A stretch of 64,000 nt of DNA from Paraburkholderia sp. PGU19 (GTDB taxonomy: Bacteria; Pseudomonadota; Gammaproteobacteria; Burkholderiales; Burkholderiaceae): the NCBI RefSeq assembly GCF_013426915.1, contig NZ_AP023181.1:682001-746000 (forward strand), read 5' to 3'. Position 1 is the first letter of the stretch; each line of letters begins with the position of its first letter. Under the pieces are notes generated by a model. The model had not been told where the DNA came from. It ran no database searches and saw nothing but the letters and a program-made list of their open reading frames with translations. Of this stretch, positions 17,674 through 27,482 are shown piece by piece. Position numbers and translations under genes: made by a program.

Positions 17674-18585
17674 TCAGGCCGCGCGCGACAAACGCGCGGC
17701 CTTGAAGCTCTTTTCGATGCTCTCCGACAGTACCGTCAACGCCGACTGCATCTTACCGAGGGCGCGCGAGCGCACCATCCACACCGCTATTTCAGGCTTG
17801 AAGTCACCAAGCTGGATCACGTCGAGTTGCGTCGCGTGCGCGCTTGCATTCAGCAGCGGCAACGGCACGAGACCCAACCCGACGCCATCGGCGACGAGGC
17901 CGAGTTGAAGTTCGGTGCCGAGCGTTTCCAGATTCAGTTTCAATGCGTAGCCCTGCGCGGCAAGCGCATGCTGTAGCCCCGCGCGAAAACCGCAGCCATC
18001 GGGATTCAGCACCCAGCCATACGCCTGGCATTCGGCCAGCGTATGCACGCGCTTTTTCATGCTGCCCTTGCGCGCAACGACCGCCAGCTTCAACGGACCG
18101 AGCACCTCGCCGACCAGCGCTTCCGGCAACGCGCGGTTTGCAGGCAGCAGCACGACAGCCGCATCCAGTTCACCGTCTTCGACTTTTTGCAGCAGCGGAT
18201 TGCCCCACCCCGTCGATACACGCGCCTGCAATTCCGGGTGCGCTTCACGTAACGCATGCAAGGCCTTAAGCATCGCGACGTCAGCGACCGTCTGCGCGAC
18301 GCCAAGACGCAGCACGCCTGCAAGCGGCGCATCGTCGGTGACGAGATGCCTGAGCGCTTCGACTTCGCGCACGATCGCGCGGCATTGCTCGTAGACGGCG
18401 CGCCCCATCGGCGTCGTCTTCAACGGCTTTGTGTTGCGGTCGAGCAAGGCCACGCCGAGCGCTTCCTCGAAGTTCTGGATCCGGCGCGTCACGGCGGGTT
18501 GCGTGAGCGCCAGCGCATTGGCCGCCTGATTCAGCGACTGGCTGCGCACGACAGCGACAAAGGCCTCGATCTCATCGAGTTTCAT
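17674..18585 (-). CDS. LysR family transcriptional regulator
   Basis: The 303-residue protein has an N-terminal winged helix (SQSLNQAANALALTQPAVTRRI) and a C-terminal substrate-binding-like effector domain. It is divergent from the sulfonate-binding protein gene at 18773 and convergent with the rhodanese gene, so it probably controls the former and perhaps the wider cluster. CysB and Cbl, which govern sulfur-source genes, are also LysR proteins, but this one is not clearly CysB. A GC-rich inverted repeat, GGCCGCGCG/CGCGCGGCC at 17677-17701, lies within its last codons and could end transcription on both strands. Confidence 0.92.
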   Translation of the reverse strand: MKLDEIEAFVAVVRSQSLNQAANALALTQPAVTRRIQNFEEALGVALLDRNTKPLKTTPMGRAVYEQCRAIVREVEALRHLVTDDAPLAGVLRLGVAQTVADVAMLKALHALREAHPELQARVSTGWGNPLLQKVEDGELDAAVVLLPANRALPEALVGEVLGPLKLAVVARKGSMKKRVHTLAECQAYGWVLNPDGCGFRAGLQHALAAQGYALKLNLETLGTELQLGLVADGVGLGLVPLPLLNASAHATQLDVIQLGDFKPEIAVWMVRSRALGKMQSALTVLSESIEKSFKAARLSRAA

Positions 18586-18772
18586 TGAGTGCTTTCCGCT
18601 TGAAGGATTGATGATTGCTGTGCCGAGCTTAGCGTGATTGACCTATCACATTCAAGGCCGCGTACGCATTTCGATCTCGCATATTAGCAAAGCAGAACAA
18701 TGCGTTTGCCTTATAAAAACCGACTGCGTATCGTGGGCTTTTCATCCTCTCTTGCGTCCGTCACGATCCATC

Positions 18773-19705
18773 ATGCACCGTCTGCTCGCCCGTCTTCTGC
18801 TCATTGCGTTATCCACCGCGCCGTTCGCCGCTCATGCCGACACGACCCTCAAGGTCGGCGATCAGCAATTGCAGACGCGCGGCATTCTCGAAGCATCCGG
18901 GCAGTTGAAAGACGTGCCGTACAAGATCGAATGGTTCAACTTCCCCGCTGCGCAGCCGCTTGGCGAAGCATTGAATGCGGGTGCAATCGACGTCGGTGGA
19001 CTCGGCGACGCGCCGTTGATCTTCGCCTACGCCGCCGGCGCAAAAGTGCGTGCCGTCGCGGTGGCGCGCTCACAGCCCATCGACCTCGCGATCATCGTTC
19101 CGGAGCAATCGCCTATCAAAAGCGCTGCCGATCTGAAAGGCAAGCGCATCGCGACGACGCGCGGCTCGATCGGCCATTACCTCGCTATCGCAACTCTGGA
19201 ACGCGCGGGCATCAAGCTCTCCGACGTGTCCCTGCGCTTCATGCAACCCGCCGATGCAAAGGCCGCGCTCGCGTCGGGCAACGTCGATGCGTGGTCCACA
19301 TGGGACCCGTACGTCGCGCTCGCCGAACAGCGCGATCACGACCGCAGCATCGCGAACGGCGTGAATCTCTCGTCGGGTCTGAGCTTCCAGGCAGCAACGG
19401 AAGACTCGATCAAAGCCAAGCGCGCGGAAATCGCCGACTTTCTGAAGCGCGTCGCGGCTGGGCAGCGCTGGGCGCTGTCGCATCCCGATGAAGTCGCCGC
19501 GATGCAATCGCGTGTGACGGGCTTGCCGCCCGAAGTGTTGAAGATCGTCTATCAGCGCGCGCAACTGCACCCCATCGCTATCGACGACCATGTGGTCGCC
19601 GAGCAGCAAAAGACCGCCGATCTCTATCACCGCGCCGACGTCATCAAAACGCGGCTCGACGTCGCCCCGAGTTTCGACCGTCAGTTTCCGCTGGATGCGC
19701 AGTGA
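18773..19705 (+). CDS. Sulfonate-type ABC transporter substrate-binding protein (SsuA-like)
   Basis: The ATG at 18773 begins MHRLLARLLLIAL, a Sec signal peptide ending in AAHA; longer upstream frames are not signal-like. The mature protein has LKVGDQQLQTRGILEASG, GGLGDAPLIFAYAAGA, SPIKSAADLKGKRIATTRGS and AWSTWDPYVALAEQ, all SsuA hallmarks. It binds aliphatic sulfonates in the periplasm. No permease or ATPase gene lies next to it, so it must share a transporter, perhaps that at 10.4-12.1 kb. It is followed after 46 bp by a DszC/SfnB-like flavoenzyme gene, probably in one transcript. Confidence 0.9.
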   Translation: MHRLLARLLLIALSTAPFAAHADTTLKVGDQQLQTRGILEASGQLKDVPYKIEWFNFPAAQPLGEALNAGAIDVGGLGDAPLIFAYAAGAKVRAVAVARSQPIDLAIIVPEQSPIKSAADLKGKRIATTRGSIGHYLAIATLERAGIKLSDVSLRFMQPADAKAALASGNVDAWSTWDPYVALAEQRDHDRSIANGVNLSSGLSFQAATEDSIKAKRAEIADFLKRVAAGQRWALSHPDEVAAMQSRVTGLPPEVLKIVYQRAQLHPIAIDDHVVAEQQKTADLYHRADVIKTRLDVAPSFDRQFPLDAQ

Positions 19706-19751
19706 TCTCGCGCCGCGCATTGTCTAGCTCCATCGACACACAGAGTCCTAT

Positions 19752-20957
19752 ATGACACGCCGCCATCCCGACAGTGCATTCATCGATACCGAGCGCGACG
19801 CCGATGCTCTCGTGGCGCTTGCGGATCTCGACAGCCCGCAAGCCGATACGTGGCTCGCTGCGTTGACCGACGACTTCGCCGCAAGTGCCGCCGCGCTCGA
19901 CGCGGGTCCGCATTTTCCACACGACAATCTCGCGAAGCTGCGCCGCTCTGGGCTACTTTCGTTGACGGTGCCGCGCGCGCTTGGCGGCCACGAGGCGACA
20001 CTCGCGCAGACGTTGAAGGTGATACGTGCAATTGCGCGCGGCGAGCCTTCGACAGCGCTGATCGTCGTGATGCAATGTCTCTACCATCTGCGTTTGCAGG
20101 CAAATCCCAACTGGCCGATCGCGCTCAAGGAACGCATTGCGCGCGGCGCCGTCGAGCGCGGCGCGCTCATCAATTCGCTGCGCGTCGAGCCGGAACTCGG
20201 TTCGCCGTCGCGCGGCGGACTGCCTGGCACCGTCGGCAAACGGGAAAACGAACACTGGGTACTGAATGGCTGCAAGCTCTACTCGACGGGCAGTCCGGGG
20301 CTGACATGGTTTGCGGTATGGGGCCGCACGGATGAAGCGTCGCCGCGTGTCGGCACATGGCTTGTCCATCGCGACACGCCCGGCATCCGCTTCGGCGAGC
20401 CGTGGAATCATCTCGGCATGCGCGCGACGGGCAGTCACGAAGTCATCTTCGACAATGTGCGCGTGCCGCTCGATCACGCTGTCGATCTGCAATTCCCCGG
20501 TCCAGCAAGCGGCATGGACCCGGTCACCAGCCTCTGGATGAACGTGCTGTTGCCTTCGATCTACGACGGTGTCGCGCGCGCGGCACGCGACTGGTTCGTG
20601 CACTGGACATCGCAACGCGTGCCGTCGAGCCTGAATGCGCCGCTATCGAGCCTCGACAGTTTCCAGCAGACGGTTGGACGTATCGACGCATTGCTCTTCA
20701 ACAACCGCGTGTTGCTCGATGCGGGCGCTGCCGGCCATGTGAGCGCAACGGAAGCGCCGACGATCAAATACCTCGTGAGCCAGCACGCGATCGAAGCCGT
20801 CGAGTTCGCGCTCGAAGCGAGCAGCAACCCGGGTTTGAGCCGCAACAACGCGCTCGAACGCCATTATCGCGACGTACTGTGCGCGCGTATCCACACACCA
20901 CAGAACGATACGGTGCTCGGCAATCTCGGGCGCGCGGCGTTCGCATCGCTCGCATAG
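19752..20957 (+). CDS. Acyl-CoA dehydrogenase-fold flavoprotein, DszC/SfnB-like
   Basis: The 401-residue protein has the acyl-CoA dehydrogenase fold (RRSGLLSLTVPRALGGHEAT, LNGCKLYSTGSPGLTWFAVW, GMRATGSHEVIFDNVRVP). The catalytic Glu of true dehydrogenases was not identified. Its placement behind a sulfonate-binding protein favours the DszC/SfnB branch, flavin-dependent monooxygenases or sulfur-acquisition oxidoreductases that act on sulfur heteroatoms. The start at 19752 gives MTRRHPDSAF with no signal peptide, so it is cytosolic. A reduced-flavin supplier is not visible in this neighbourhood. Confidence 0.82.
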   Translation: MTRRHPDSAFIDTERDADALVALADLDSPQADTWLAALTDDFAASAAALDAGPHFPHDNLAKLRRSGLLSLTVPRALGGHEATLAQTLKVIRAIARGEPSTALIVVMQCLYHLRLQANPNWPIALKERIARGAVERGALINSLRVEPELGSPSRGGLPGTVGKRENEHWVLNGCKLYSTGSPGLTWFAVWGRTDEASPRVGTWLVHRDTPGIRFGEPWNHLGMRATGSHEVIFDNVRVPLDHAVDLQFPGPASGMDPVTSLWMNVLLPSIYDGVARAARDWFVHWTSQRVPSSLNAPLSSLDSFQQTVGRIDALLFNNRVLLDAGAAGHVSATEAPTIKYLVSQHAIEAVEFALEASSNPGLSRNNALERHYRDVLCARIHTPQNDTVLGNLGRAAFASLA

Positions 20958-21124
20958 CACGGCCGTGAATACCGCTTGAACGTCGTGCCAACTCGACATT
21001 GGCGAGCTCCGGCGAAGCGCAGAAGCAATAACGCCGTTACCCGTGACGCAATGGTTCGCACCACGAGTAACGGCCAGATCCTGCCGGTGCCTGGATAACC
21101 GACAGGACTTGCACGCGACTGCTG

Positions 21125-21946
21125 TTATTCCTGAATGAACTGCAGCAGATCGGCGTTGACGAGATGCGCATGCGTCGTGCACATGCCATGCGGCGCGCCT
21201 TCGTAGATCTTCAGCTTGCCATTCGGAACCAGCTTCGACGAAAGCTTACCGGAATCGTCCAGCGGCACGATCTGATCCGCGTCGCCTTGCAGCACCAGCG
21301 TCGGCACGGTCATCTTCTTCAGGTCTTCCGTGAAGTCCGTTTCCGAGAACGCCTTGATACAGTCGTACGCGCTCTTGATCGAGCATTGCATGCCTGCATA
21401 CCAGAACGCGTCGATCGTGCCTTGCGACGGCTTCGCGCCTTCGCGATTGAAGCCATAGAACGGCAAGGCCAGGTCCTTGAAGAATTGCGAGCGGTTTTCG
21501 ATCACACCCTTGCGGATGTCGTCGAACACGGAGATCGGCAGGCCGCCCGGATTGGCAGGCGTTTTCAGCATCAGCGGCGGCACAGCGGAAATCAGCACGG
21601 CCTTGCGCACGCGTTGCGTGCCGTGCCGGCCGATATAGCGCGCGACTTCGCCACCGCCCGTCGAGTGGCCGACCAGTGCCGCATCCTTCAGATCGAGATG
21701 TTCGATCAGTTCCGCGAGATCGTCCGCGTAGCGGCTCATGTCGTTGCCGTCCCACGGCTGGCCCGAACGCCCATGCCCGCGCCGGTCATGGGCGATCACG
21801 CGATAGCCCTTTTCCGCGAGATACATCATCTGCGCGTCCCACGCGTCGGCGTTCAGCGGCCAGCCATGTGAGAACACGACCGGTTGTCCCGAACCCCAAT
21901 CCTTATAGAAAAGCTGGGTGCCATCTTTCAATACAAACGTAGCCAT
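21125..21946 (-). CDS. Alpha/beta hydrolase, non-heme chloroperoxidase/arylesterase type
   Basis: The 273-residue protein has [15 protein letters not shown], the oxyanion region [12 protein letters not shown], the nucleophile elbow GHSTGGGE (Ser), the acid in [10 protein letters not shown] (Asp) and the base in [10 protein letters not shown] (His). This is the cofactor-free haloperoxidase/esterase family, which hydrolyses esters and can make peracids. It is cytosolic, a single gene, with CCAGGAGTTCAGGTA before the start. It stands apart from the sulfur cluster and is probably not part of it. Confidence 0.92.
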   Translation of the reverse strand: MATFVLKDGTQLFYKDWGSGQPVVFSHGWPLNADAWDAQMMYLAEKGYRVIAHDRRGHGRSGQPWDGNDMSRYADDLAELIEHLDLKDAALVGHSTGGGEVARYIGRHGTQRVRKAVLISAVPPLMLKTPANPGGLPISVFDDIRKGVIENRSQFFKDLALPFYGFNREGAKPSQGTIDAFWYAGMQCSIKSAYDCIKAFSETDFTEDLKKMTVPTLVLQGDADQIVPLDDSGKLSSKLVPNGKLKIYEGAPHGMCTTHAHLVNADLLQFIQE

Positions 21947-22308
21947 TACCTGAACTCCTGGATTGATGCCAATTCAGCCGTCGCCCGTTTCGTCGATCCG
22001 ACGAACGCGACACGGCGAAATACGCGCTTCGCGCCGTGCGATCCTTATCGCGGCCGGTGCATCGCGTACCAATCCAGTATCCAGGCTATCGGAAGACGGG
22101 CGTTGTGTATCGCCCCGACACTTTGGTATCTGCACGACCATTCGCGTTTGATGCAGTGGGGCGCGGCTCGCGTACAGGCCGTGCGGACGTGAATCGCGGC
22201 GTGCGTTTGCATAACCCGGCGCAGCACCGAAGCTCTACAGTCTGCATACATTCGATGCGCAAAACGTTGTGCGCCGGTTATTCACTTCCAGCATTCATTC
22301 CCACCATC
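21947..22308. other. Intergenic region between divergent genes
   Basis: These 362 bp separate the hydrolase gene and the DUF1003 gene and should hold both promoters. I see no conserved short gene, repeat or RNA element in them. Confidence 0.4.
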
Positions 22309-22887
22309 ATGGAAAGCAACATCAAGGGTCTTGCGCCGCACAGCGACAAGGCTGTGGAACATATCGAACACGATGACCAGCCGCGCGATCATCTGCGGTT
22401 TCAGCTTCCTTATGCGCATCTTTCGACTGTCTTCGGTAACGACTGGTTTGCGCTAAAGGCGGAATCGTTCGCGCGCTTCTTCGGCACGCCAACGTTTCTG
22501 TTGTCGCAAACCTTGATCGTCGCTATATGGATTGGATTGAACGTGTGCGGCGTGACGCGTTTCGACGTGTATCCGTTCGTCCTGTTGAATCTGGCGTTCA
22601 GCCTTCAATCGGCTTATGCGGCGCCGTTGATCCTGCTCGCACAAACGCGCCAGGCCGATCGCGACAAGGCGCATGCGGACGCCGACGCACGTCATCGTGA
22701 AGCATTGGCGCTTGCGGCGGAACGGCGTGACAAGGCGCTTGCGCATCAGACCCAGCAGATGCAGGCGCTTCTTCGGCAGAATACCGAGCTAACCGAGTTG
22801 ACGCGCGATCTCACCGAACAGATCGCGCGCCTCACGCAGGACGTTCACGAGAAACTCACCCGCGATAAACACGGGAAAGCAACGTAA
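22309..22887 (+). CDS. DUF1003 membrane protein
   Basis: The start at 22309 gives MESNIKGLAPHSDKAVEHIE. Two membrane helices (about residues 55-75, PTFLLSQTLIVAIWIGLNV, and 85-105, YPFVLLNLAFSLQSAYAAP) form the DUF1003 core, followed by a long Ala/Arg/Glu-rich coiled coil of about 80 residues (QADRDKAHADADARHREA). The family is widespread in proteobacteria and has no proven function. It converges on the sensor kinase gene with only 11 bp between stops. Confidence 0.88.
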   Translation: MESNIKGLAPHSDKAVEHIEHDDQPRDHLRFQLPYAHLSTVFGNDWFALKAESFARFFGTPTFLLSQTLIVAIWIGLNVCGVTRFDVYPFVLLNLAFSLQSAYAAPLILLAQTRQADRDKAHADADARHREALALAAERRDKALAHQTQQMQALLRQNTELTELTRDLTEQIARLTQDVHEKLTRDKHGKAT

Positions 22888-22898
22888 CCTAGCACGGT

Positions 22899-24017
22899 TC
22901 ACACCTCGGCGAGAACGGGCACAGGAAGCGTAATTTGCATGCTTGCGCCGCGCGCCGACGGTGTCACGCACGCGATGGAGCCGCCATGTCCTTCGACAAT
23001 CGACCGGCAAATCGACAATCCCAAACCCATTCCCTCTGTCTTCGTCGTAAAGAACGCGCTAAAGAGTTTCTCTGCGACCTCGGATGAAATGCCCACACCG
23101 GAGTCTTCGACGGTAATAGAAACGCGCTGCCTTTCCTCGATGCGTGTTTGCAATCTGAGTTCGCGCGGCCGGTCCTGAATCGACGACATCGCCTGCAATC
23201 CGTTGACGGCCAGATTGATCAGCACCTGCTGCAATTGCACGCGGTCGCCGTTCACCGTCAACTCACCGGGCGCGAGATCCATCTTCACGACAGCGCCGTA
23301 TCGCTTGACCTCGCGGTCCAGCAAGTCGATCGTTTCGACGACGAGGCTATTGAGGCCGAGCGGCGCAAACGTCGGTTCGCTTTTGCGGGCCAGCGCGCGT
23401 ATGCGGCGGATGATCTCGCTTGAACGCCGCGCATTGCTCACCATGGCTTCGAACGCGTGGCACGCTTCATCGAGATTGGGTGTTTCGCGCCGCAGCCAGC
23501 GCAGGCCCGCTTCGCCGTGCGTCGTGATCGCGGCGAGCGGCTGGGTGACTTCATGAGCGATCGACGCCGCCAGTTCGCCGAGCATCGTGACACGCGTGGC
23601 GTGTGCAAGCTCGGTTGTCGAACGGTTCAGCGCCTCATGTGTCTCGTTCAGCTCGCGCACCTGCTCCGCGAGACGCGCGGCGTCGGCCTGGATGCGCAAC
23701 GTCAGCGCCGTCGTCGCGATGATCGACAGACAGGCCACAGTCGCGCGTGCGAGCGCGGAGAAAGACTCTTCTTCGAGATGCCCGATCAGAAAACCGATGG
23801 CCGTTGCCCAGATGCAAGCAATCGCGACGATCAGTGTGCCACGACGCGACAGGACGGTGGCCGCCAGCATCACGACGATCGAGTACAACACCATGATTGC
23901 CGTGGCAAAGTGACCGAACGAATCGACCAGGAAGACGATCAACGCCAATCCGCCCGCGAGCGCCAGCGTCAGTGTGGGGTTCTGCTTGCCAAGAAAAGAC
24001 ACGCGTTCCATGTTCAT
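22899..24017 (-). CDS. Orphan membrane sensor histidine kinase
   Basis: The start is set at 24017 (MNMERVSFLGKQ), immediately before the first membrane helix; a longer frame upstream is low-complexity. About four helices (residues 13-110) are followed by a coiled linker, the H-box ELAASIAHEVTQPLAAI, the N-box LINLAVNGLQAM, and G-boxes VEDSGVGI and GMGLGLSIC. It autophosphorylates on the H-box histidine and would pass the phosphate to a response regulator, but none is encoded beside it. The short N-terminal sensor lies in the membrane, with no large periplasmic domain. Confidence 0.9.
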   Translation of the reverse strand: MNMERVSFLGKQNPTLTLALAGGLALIVFLVDSFGHFATAIMVLYSIVVMLAATVLSRRGTLIVAIACIWATAIGFLIGHLEEESFSALARATVACLSIIATTALTLRIQADAARLAEQVRELNETHEALNRSTTELAHATRVTMLGELAASIAHEVTQPLAAITTHGEAGLRWLRRETPNLDEACHAFEAMVSNARRSSEIIRRIRALARKSEPTFAPLGLNSLVVETIDLLDREVKRYGAVVKMDLAPGELTVNGDRVQLQQVLINLAVNGLQAMSSIQDRPRELRLQTRIEERQRVSITVEDSGVGISSEVAEKLFSAFFTTKTEGMGLGLSICRSIVEGHGGSIACVTPSARGASMQITLPVPVLAEV

Positions 24018-24520
24018 GTCGAGAGCGGGAGAATCGGATTGGTCAAATCGCGCTCTATGCGGGACGGCAACGCGGCACAAGCCCACGGCGTCCAGCTTTG
24101 CAGCGCAGCTCACCCCGAATAGCGGACCGTGCTTCGAACCGCCTCTCGTTGCAGGCGATACCAGCATGGCTGTCCGGGCGGGGCGCGATTCTCGCGTTGT
24201 GCGTCCCGAACTCACGTTAACACGTCTCGCCGGCATTTATTCCGAAGCCGGTTGCGATAGGTGCGATCAGACAGGCATTGAAAGCGGAATTGAAGCTGAC
24301 GCCTGTCGATGTCCGCCAATATGACGCGCGCGCGTAGCGCGAGCTTGCGTCGAGCGGGGATTTTTATCGGATTTGCACGGTGGCGTGTATGTCGAAGTGT
24401 ACCGAATTCGACATTGCACTGACATGAGAGGCGTAGTTGCGCTTCGCGGGCTCTGCCGCGAAGCGCAAGCAGCGTTGAAGCAGGCGACACGTTGCGTGCC
24501 GCCAACCGTGCCCCAATCGC
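24018..24520. other. Intergenic region with one strong hairpin
   Basis: These 503 bp lie between the sensor kinase start and the end of the ABC operon. Apart from the hairpin listed separately I find no supported gene. They should hold the kinase promoter. Confidence 0.4.
24437..24468 (-). terminator. Strong hairpin after the ABC operon
   Basis: TTGCGCTTCGCGG (24437-24449) and CCGCGAAGCGCAA (24456-24468) form a perfect 13-bp stem with a 6-base loop, 53 bp beyond the last stop of the minus-strand ABC operon. There is no U-tract on either strand, so it may stabilise or end the transcript without being a classic intrinsic terminator. Confidence 0.5.
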
Positions 24521-25561
24521 TCAGGCGAGCACGTCCGAAAACACGCGCGTCGCGAAACGGTTCGAGTCCGTTCCCGCATTGATCACGCCGACCGACTTCA
24601 GATCGTCGGCATACAACGCGATCTCTTTCTTGAACGCGTCGCCGATAGGGTGATGATGGTCCGTGTGACTCTTCAGCATCGCCGTCAATTGCGCGACGTC
24701 CGCGCCCGGCGCATTCGACGAGAAAATCGTCGCCGCCTCGGCGGGATGGTTCGCCGTCCACTCGGTCGCTTCGAGCAGCGCCTGCGTCAACGCCTGCGCG
24801 GTCGCGCGGTCCTTGCGAATCAGCGAGCCGCGCACGCCCAGCACGCAGCACACGCGGGTCGCATACTCGCCGCACAGGTTGTTCGACACTTCCTGCAAAT
24901 GATCGGTCTCGCGCAGCGTCCAGATGGTCGGATCGCCATCGGCAATGGCCTGCACTTCGCCTTTTTTCAGCGCCTCGCCGAGCAGCGTTGCAGGATATTG
25001 CCGCCAGCGCACGTCATTGTCGGGATCGACGCCGAGCTTCTTGAGCGTGATCGCAAAGAAGTTCTTCGCGGGACTCGCCATATCGCTCACACCGACCGTG
25101 CGCCCTTTCAGCCCTTGCAGATCGACGATACCCGACGCTTTCGTCGCGAGCAGCCGCATGCAGCCGCCGTGGATGCCCGCCGTCAGCTTCACGTCGAAGC
25201 CCTGCTCCAGCGGCTTGATCCAGCGCAGCGCCATGCCGACGCCCGCATCCGATTTGCCCGTGGCGATCGCTTCGAGCAACTGGTCGGTCGAACCGGCGAA
25301 GTTGATCAGTTCGACATCGAGGCCATGCTTGCGAAAGAACCCCTGCTTGACGGCGACGGGCACGGGTGCCGTGCAGATTGCGCCGGCATTCCAGGAGAGC
25401 TTGAGCGGCTTAAGGTTCTCGTCGGCGACGGCGCGCATGCCGGGCAGAAACGATGCACCGCCCAGCGCGGCGGCACCCGCCGTCCACGCGGTCTTGCGCA
25501 GCCATGCGCGGCGTGATGCGCTGGCGGGCGTTGGATAGTCAGTCTTGTCGTCGGTTTTCAT
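24521..25561 (-). CDS. ABC substrate-binding protein with Tat-like signal (NitT/TauT family)
   Basis: The start at 25561 gives MKTDDKTDYPTP, then SRRAWLRKTAWTAGAAALGG, an n-region with twin arginines followed by a hydrophobic stretch, fitting a Tat or Tat-like signal. The mature part (LKLSWNAGAICTAPVPVAVK, VELINFAGSTDQLLEAIATG, LQGLKGRTVGVSDMASPAKN) is a NitT/TauT solute-binding domain. It is the second binding protein in one operon and differs clearly from the SsuA-like one at its other end, so the transporter may serve two substrates. It lies 40 bp after the ATPase gene. Confidence 0.88.
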   Translation of the reverse strand: MKTDDKTDYPTPASASRRAWLRKTAWTAGAAALGGASFLPGMRAVADENLKPLKLSWNAGAICTAPVPVAVKQGFFRKHGLDVELINFAGSTDQLLEAIATGKSDAGVGMALRWIKPLEQGFDVKLTAGIHGGCMRLLATKASGIVDLQGLKGRTVGVSDMASPAKNFFAITLKKLGVDPDNDVRWRQYPATLLGEALKKGEVQAIADGDPTIWTLRETDHLQEVSNNLCGEYATRVCCVLGVRGSLIRKDRATAQALTQALLEATEWTANHPAEAATIFSSNAPGADVAQLTAMLKSHTDHHHPIGDAFKKEIALYADDLKSVGVINAGTDSNRFATRVFSDVLA

Positions 25562-25601
25562 GTCGTTGTTTTCCCAATGCATAGTGTGGTTATGTGCAGC
25601 G

Positions 25602-26414
25602 TCATGCGACGAGACCGAGTTGCGCCAACACCTCGCGGCGCAGCGCGACGAGTTTCGGGTCGTCGCGATGACGCGGATACGGCGCGTCGTTGCGCACTTC
25701 CGCGACGATGCGCGCAGGCCGTTCGCTCAGCACGATCACTCGGTTCGCCACATACAAGGCCTCTTCGACGTCGTGCGTGACGAGCAGCACCGAGAAGCGC
25801 GCGGCTTGCCATAAGCGCACGAGTTCGCCCTGCATGCGGATGCGCGTCAGCGAATCGAGCTTGCCGAACGGTTCGTCGAGCACGAGCAGTTGCGGATCGT
25901 TGACGAGCGCGCGCGCCAGCGCTGCGCGCTGCGCCATGCCGCCTGAAAGCTGATGCGGAAACGCATCGGCGAACTTTTCCAGGCCAACCAGTTCGAGCGC
26001 AGCGTCAACGCGCTTCGCAGCACTGTCACGCGACACGCGATCGCGTCCCGTTCGCTGCGCTTCGGGGCCAAGCCCGACGTTGTCGCGCACCGTGCGCCAT
26101 GGAAACAACGTCGGGTCCTGAAACACGACGACGCGCGACGGGTCCGGCCCGACGATCCGCTCGCCGTTCGCATGCAGCGCGCCATGTGCGGGCGTATCGA
26201 GGCCTGCGACGAGACGCAGCAATGTGGACTTGCCGCAGCCGCTCGGCCCGAGCAGCGCGACGAATTCGCCCGGCTCGACTGTGAGGCTGATGTCGTCGAG
26301 CACCGCGAGCGCTTCGCCGCGCAATGCAAAGCGATGACTGACGTTGCGCACGTCGATGCGCGCGCCCTGCCGCGCATCCGTGTGCGCGTGCGACGCTTGA
26401 GTAGCCGCTACCAT
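25602..26414 (-). CDS. ABC transporter ATP-binding protein (SsuB type)
   Basis: The ATG at 26414 (MVAATQASHAH) overlaps the permease stop at 26408-26410, so the pair is translationally coupled; the frame continues far upstream only as a shadow of the permease. The 270-residue protein has Walker A GPSGCGKST, Q-loop VFQDPTLFPW, signature LSGGMAQR, Walker B LLVLDEPFGKLD and VTHDVEEALY. The SsuB/TauB type is clear. Confidence 0.93.
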   Translation of the reverse strand: MVAATQASHAHTDARQGARIDVRNVSHRFALRGEALAVLDDISLTVEPGEFVALLGPSGCGKSTLLRLVAGLDTPAHGALHANGERIVGPDPSRVVVFQDPTLFPWRTVRDNVGLGPEAQRTGRDRVSRDSAAKRVDAALELVGLEKFADAFPHQLSGGMAQRAALARALVNDPQLLVLDEPFGKLDSLTRIRMQGELVRLWQAARFSVLLVTHDVEEALYVANRVIVLSERPARIVAEVRNDAPYPRHRDDPKLVALRREVLAQLGLVA

Positions 26415-27457
26415 TTGAGCAATCCCTTTTGCCAGGCCAACAGACGGTCGCGCACCTTGAACAGCAGTGTGATCAGACCGGAGCACATCAGCGCCATCAC
26501 GAGCAGCGCGGCATACATGTTCGAGTACGCGGCCCAGCCTTGCGCCCATTGCAGATACCAGCCAAGCCCCGCCTTCACGCCCATCATCTCGGCGACGATC
26601 AGCACGGAAAACGATGCGCCCAACCCCATGAACAAGCCGACGAACACCGACGGCAGCGCGGCGGGAATCGCCACGCGCAGAATCAGGAACGAAGCGCGTG
26701 CGCCGAGCGTGCGCGCGACGTCGTAGTAAGCGGAGTTCACGCCCGCGACGCCGGACCACGTGAGCACCGCAACGGGAAACGCGGTGGCGAGCGCAATCAG
26801 AAAGACACTTGCGCTGAAGCTCGATGGAAAGAAGAAGAACGCGAGCGGCAACCACGCGGTGGCGGGCAACGGGCCGATCAGACGCAGCACAGGGTGCAGC
26901 CAGTAACCCACGGCACGCGACCAGCCGATGCTCACACCTATCGTGAAGCCCGTCAGTGCCCCGAGCGCATAGCCATAAGCGAGTAACACGAACGAATGCC
27001 CGACGCTCGACGCAAGCCTCGGAAAATCGTCGAAATACACGGCAATCAACGCCTGAGGCGGCGCGAAGAACGGGCGCGGCAACCATTCGAGTTGCGCCGT
27101 GACGAGTTCCCAAGTGGTGATACCGATGGCAAGCGCCAGCAGCCACGGCGACGCCGCAATCCATGTGTCGATACGGGCGGCGCGCCTCGTATCCGCGTGC
27201 GGCTTGACGGACCCATTCGTCAGCCACGCACACGCGCCGATTACCGCCGACAACGCCGCCAGCGCGAGCTTCAGAATCAGCAGTTCGCGCGTGTACGGCC
27301 AGTCGTCGGCCGCGGGCCACCATTGTGTGACGGCCGCGCCGCCGAGCCACGCGAGAACCGCCAGCGCGGCGACGATCTGCCCGCTAAGGTCGCGCGGCGC
27401 GGCGGCGTTGCCTGCGTCCAGGCCCCCAAGATCGATTGCCTGAGTGTGTGAGGACAT
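26408..27457 (-). CDS. ABC transporter permease (SsuC type) with long N-terminus
   Basis: The ATG at 27457 (MSSHTQAIDLGGLDAG) has GGAG about eight bases upstream; the open frame beyond it is antisense-like and rejected. The 349-residue protein is longer than usual because two extra helices (about residues 33-50 and 65-85) precede the standard six. The EAA-like loop reads GVAGVNSAYYDVARTLGA. It forms the channel of the operon's importer. Confidence 0.9.
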   Translation of the reverse strand: MSSHTQAIDLGGLDAGNAAAPRDLSGQIVAALAVLAWLGGAAVTQWWPAADDWPYTRELLILKLALAALSAVIGACAWLTNGSVKPHADTRRAARIDTWIAASPWLLALAIGITTWELVTAQLEWLPRPFFAPPQALIAVYFDDFPRLASSVGHSFVLLAYGYALGALTGFTIGVSIGWSRAVGYWLHPVLRLIGPLPATAWLPLAFFFFPSSFSASVFLIALATAFPVAVLTWSGVAGVNSAYYDVARTLGARASFLILRVAIPAALPSVFVGLFMGLGASFSVLIVAEMMGVKAGLGWYLQWAQGWAAYSNMYAALLVMALMCSGLITLLFKVRDRLLAWQKGLLKW

Positions 27458-27482
27458 GTCGATACGCTCCTTGAAAATGCGG

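Noticed and set aside
25602..27350. A 582-codon frame that would extend the ABC ATPase upstream
   Set aside because: The extra 310 codons run out of frame through the permease gene; the ATG at 26414 has the normal ATPase N-terminus and overlaps the permease stop.
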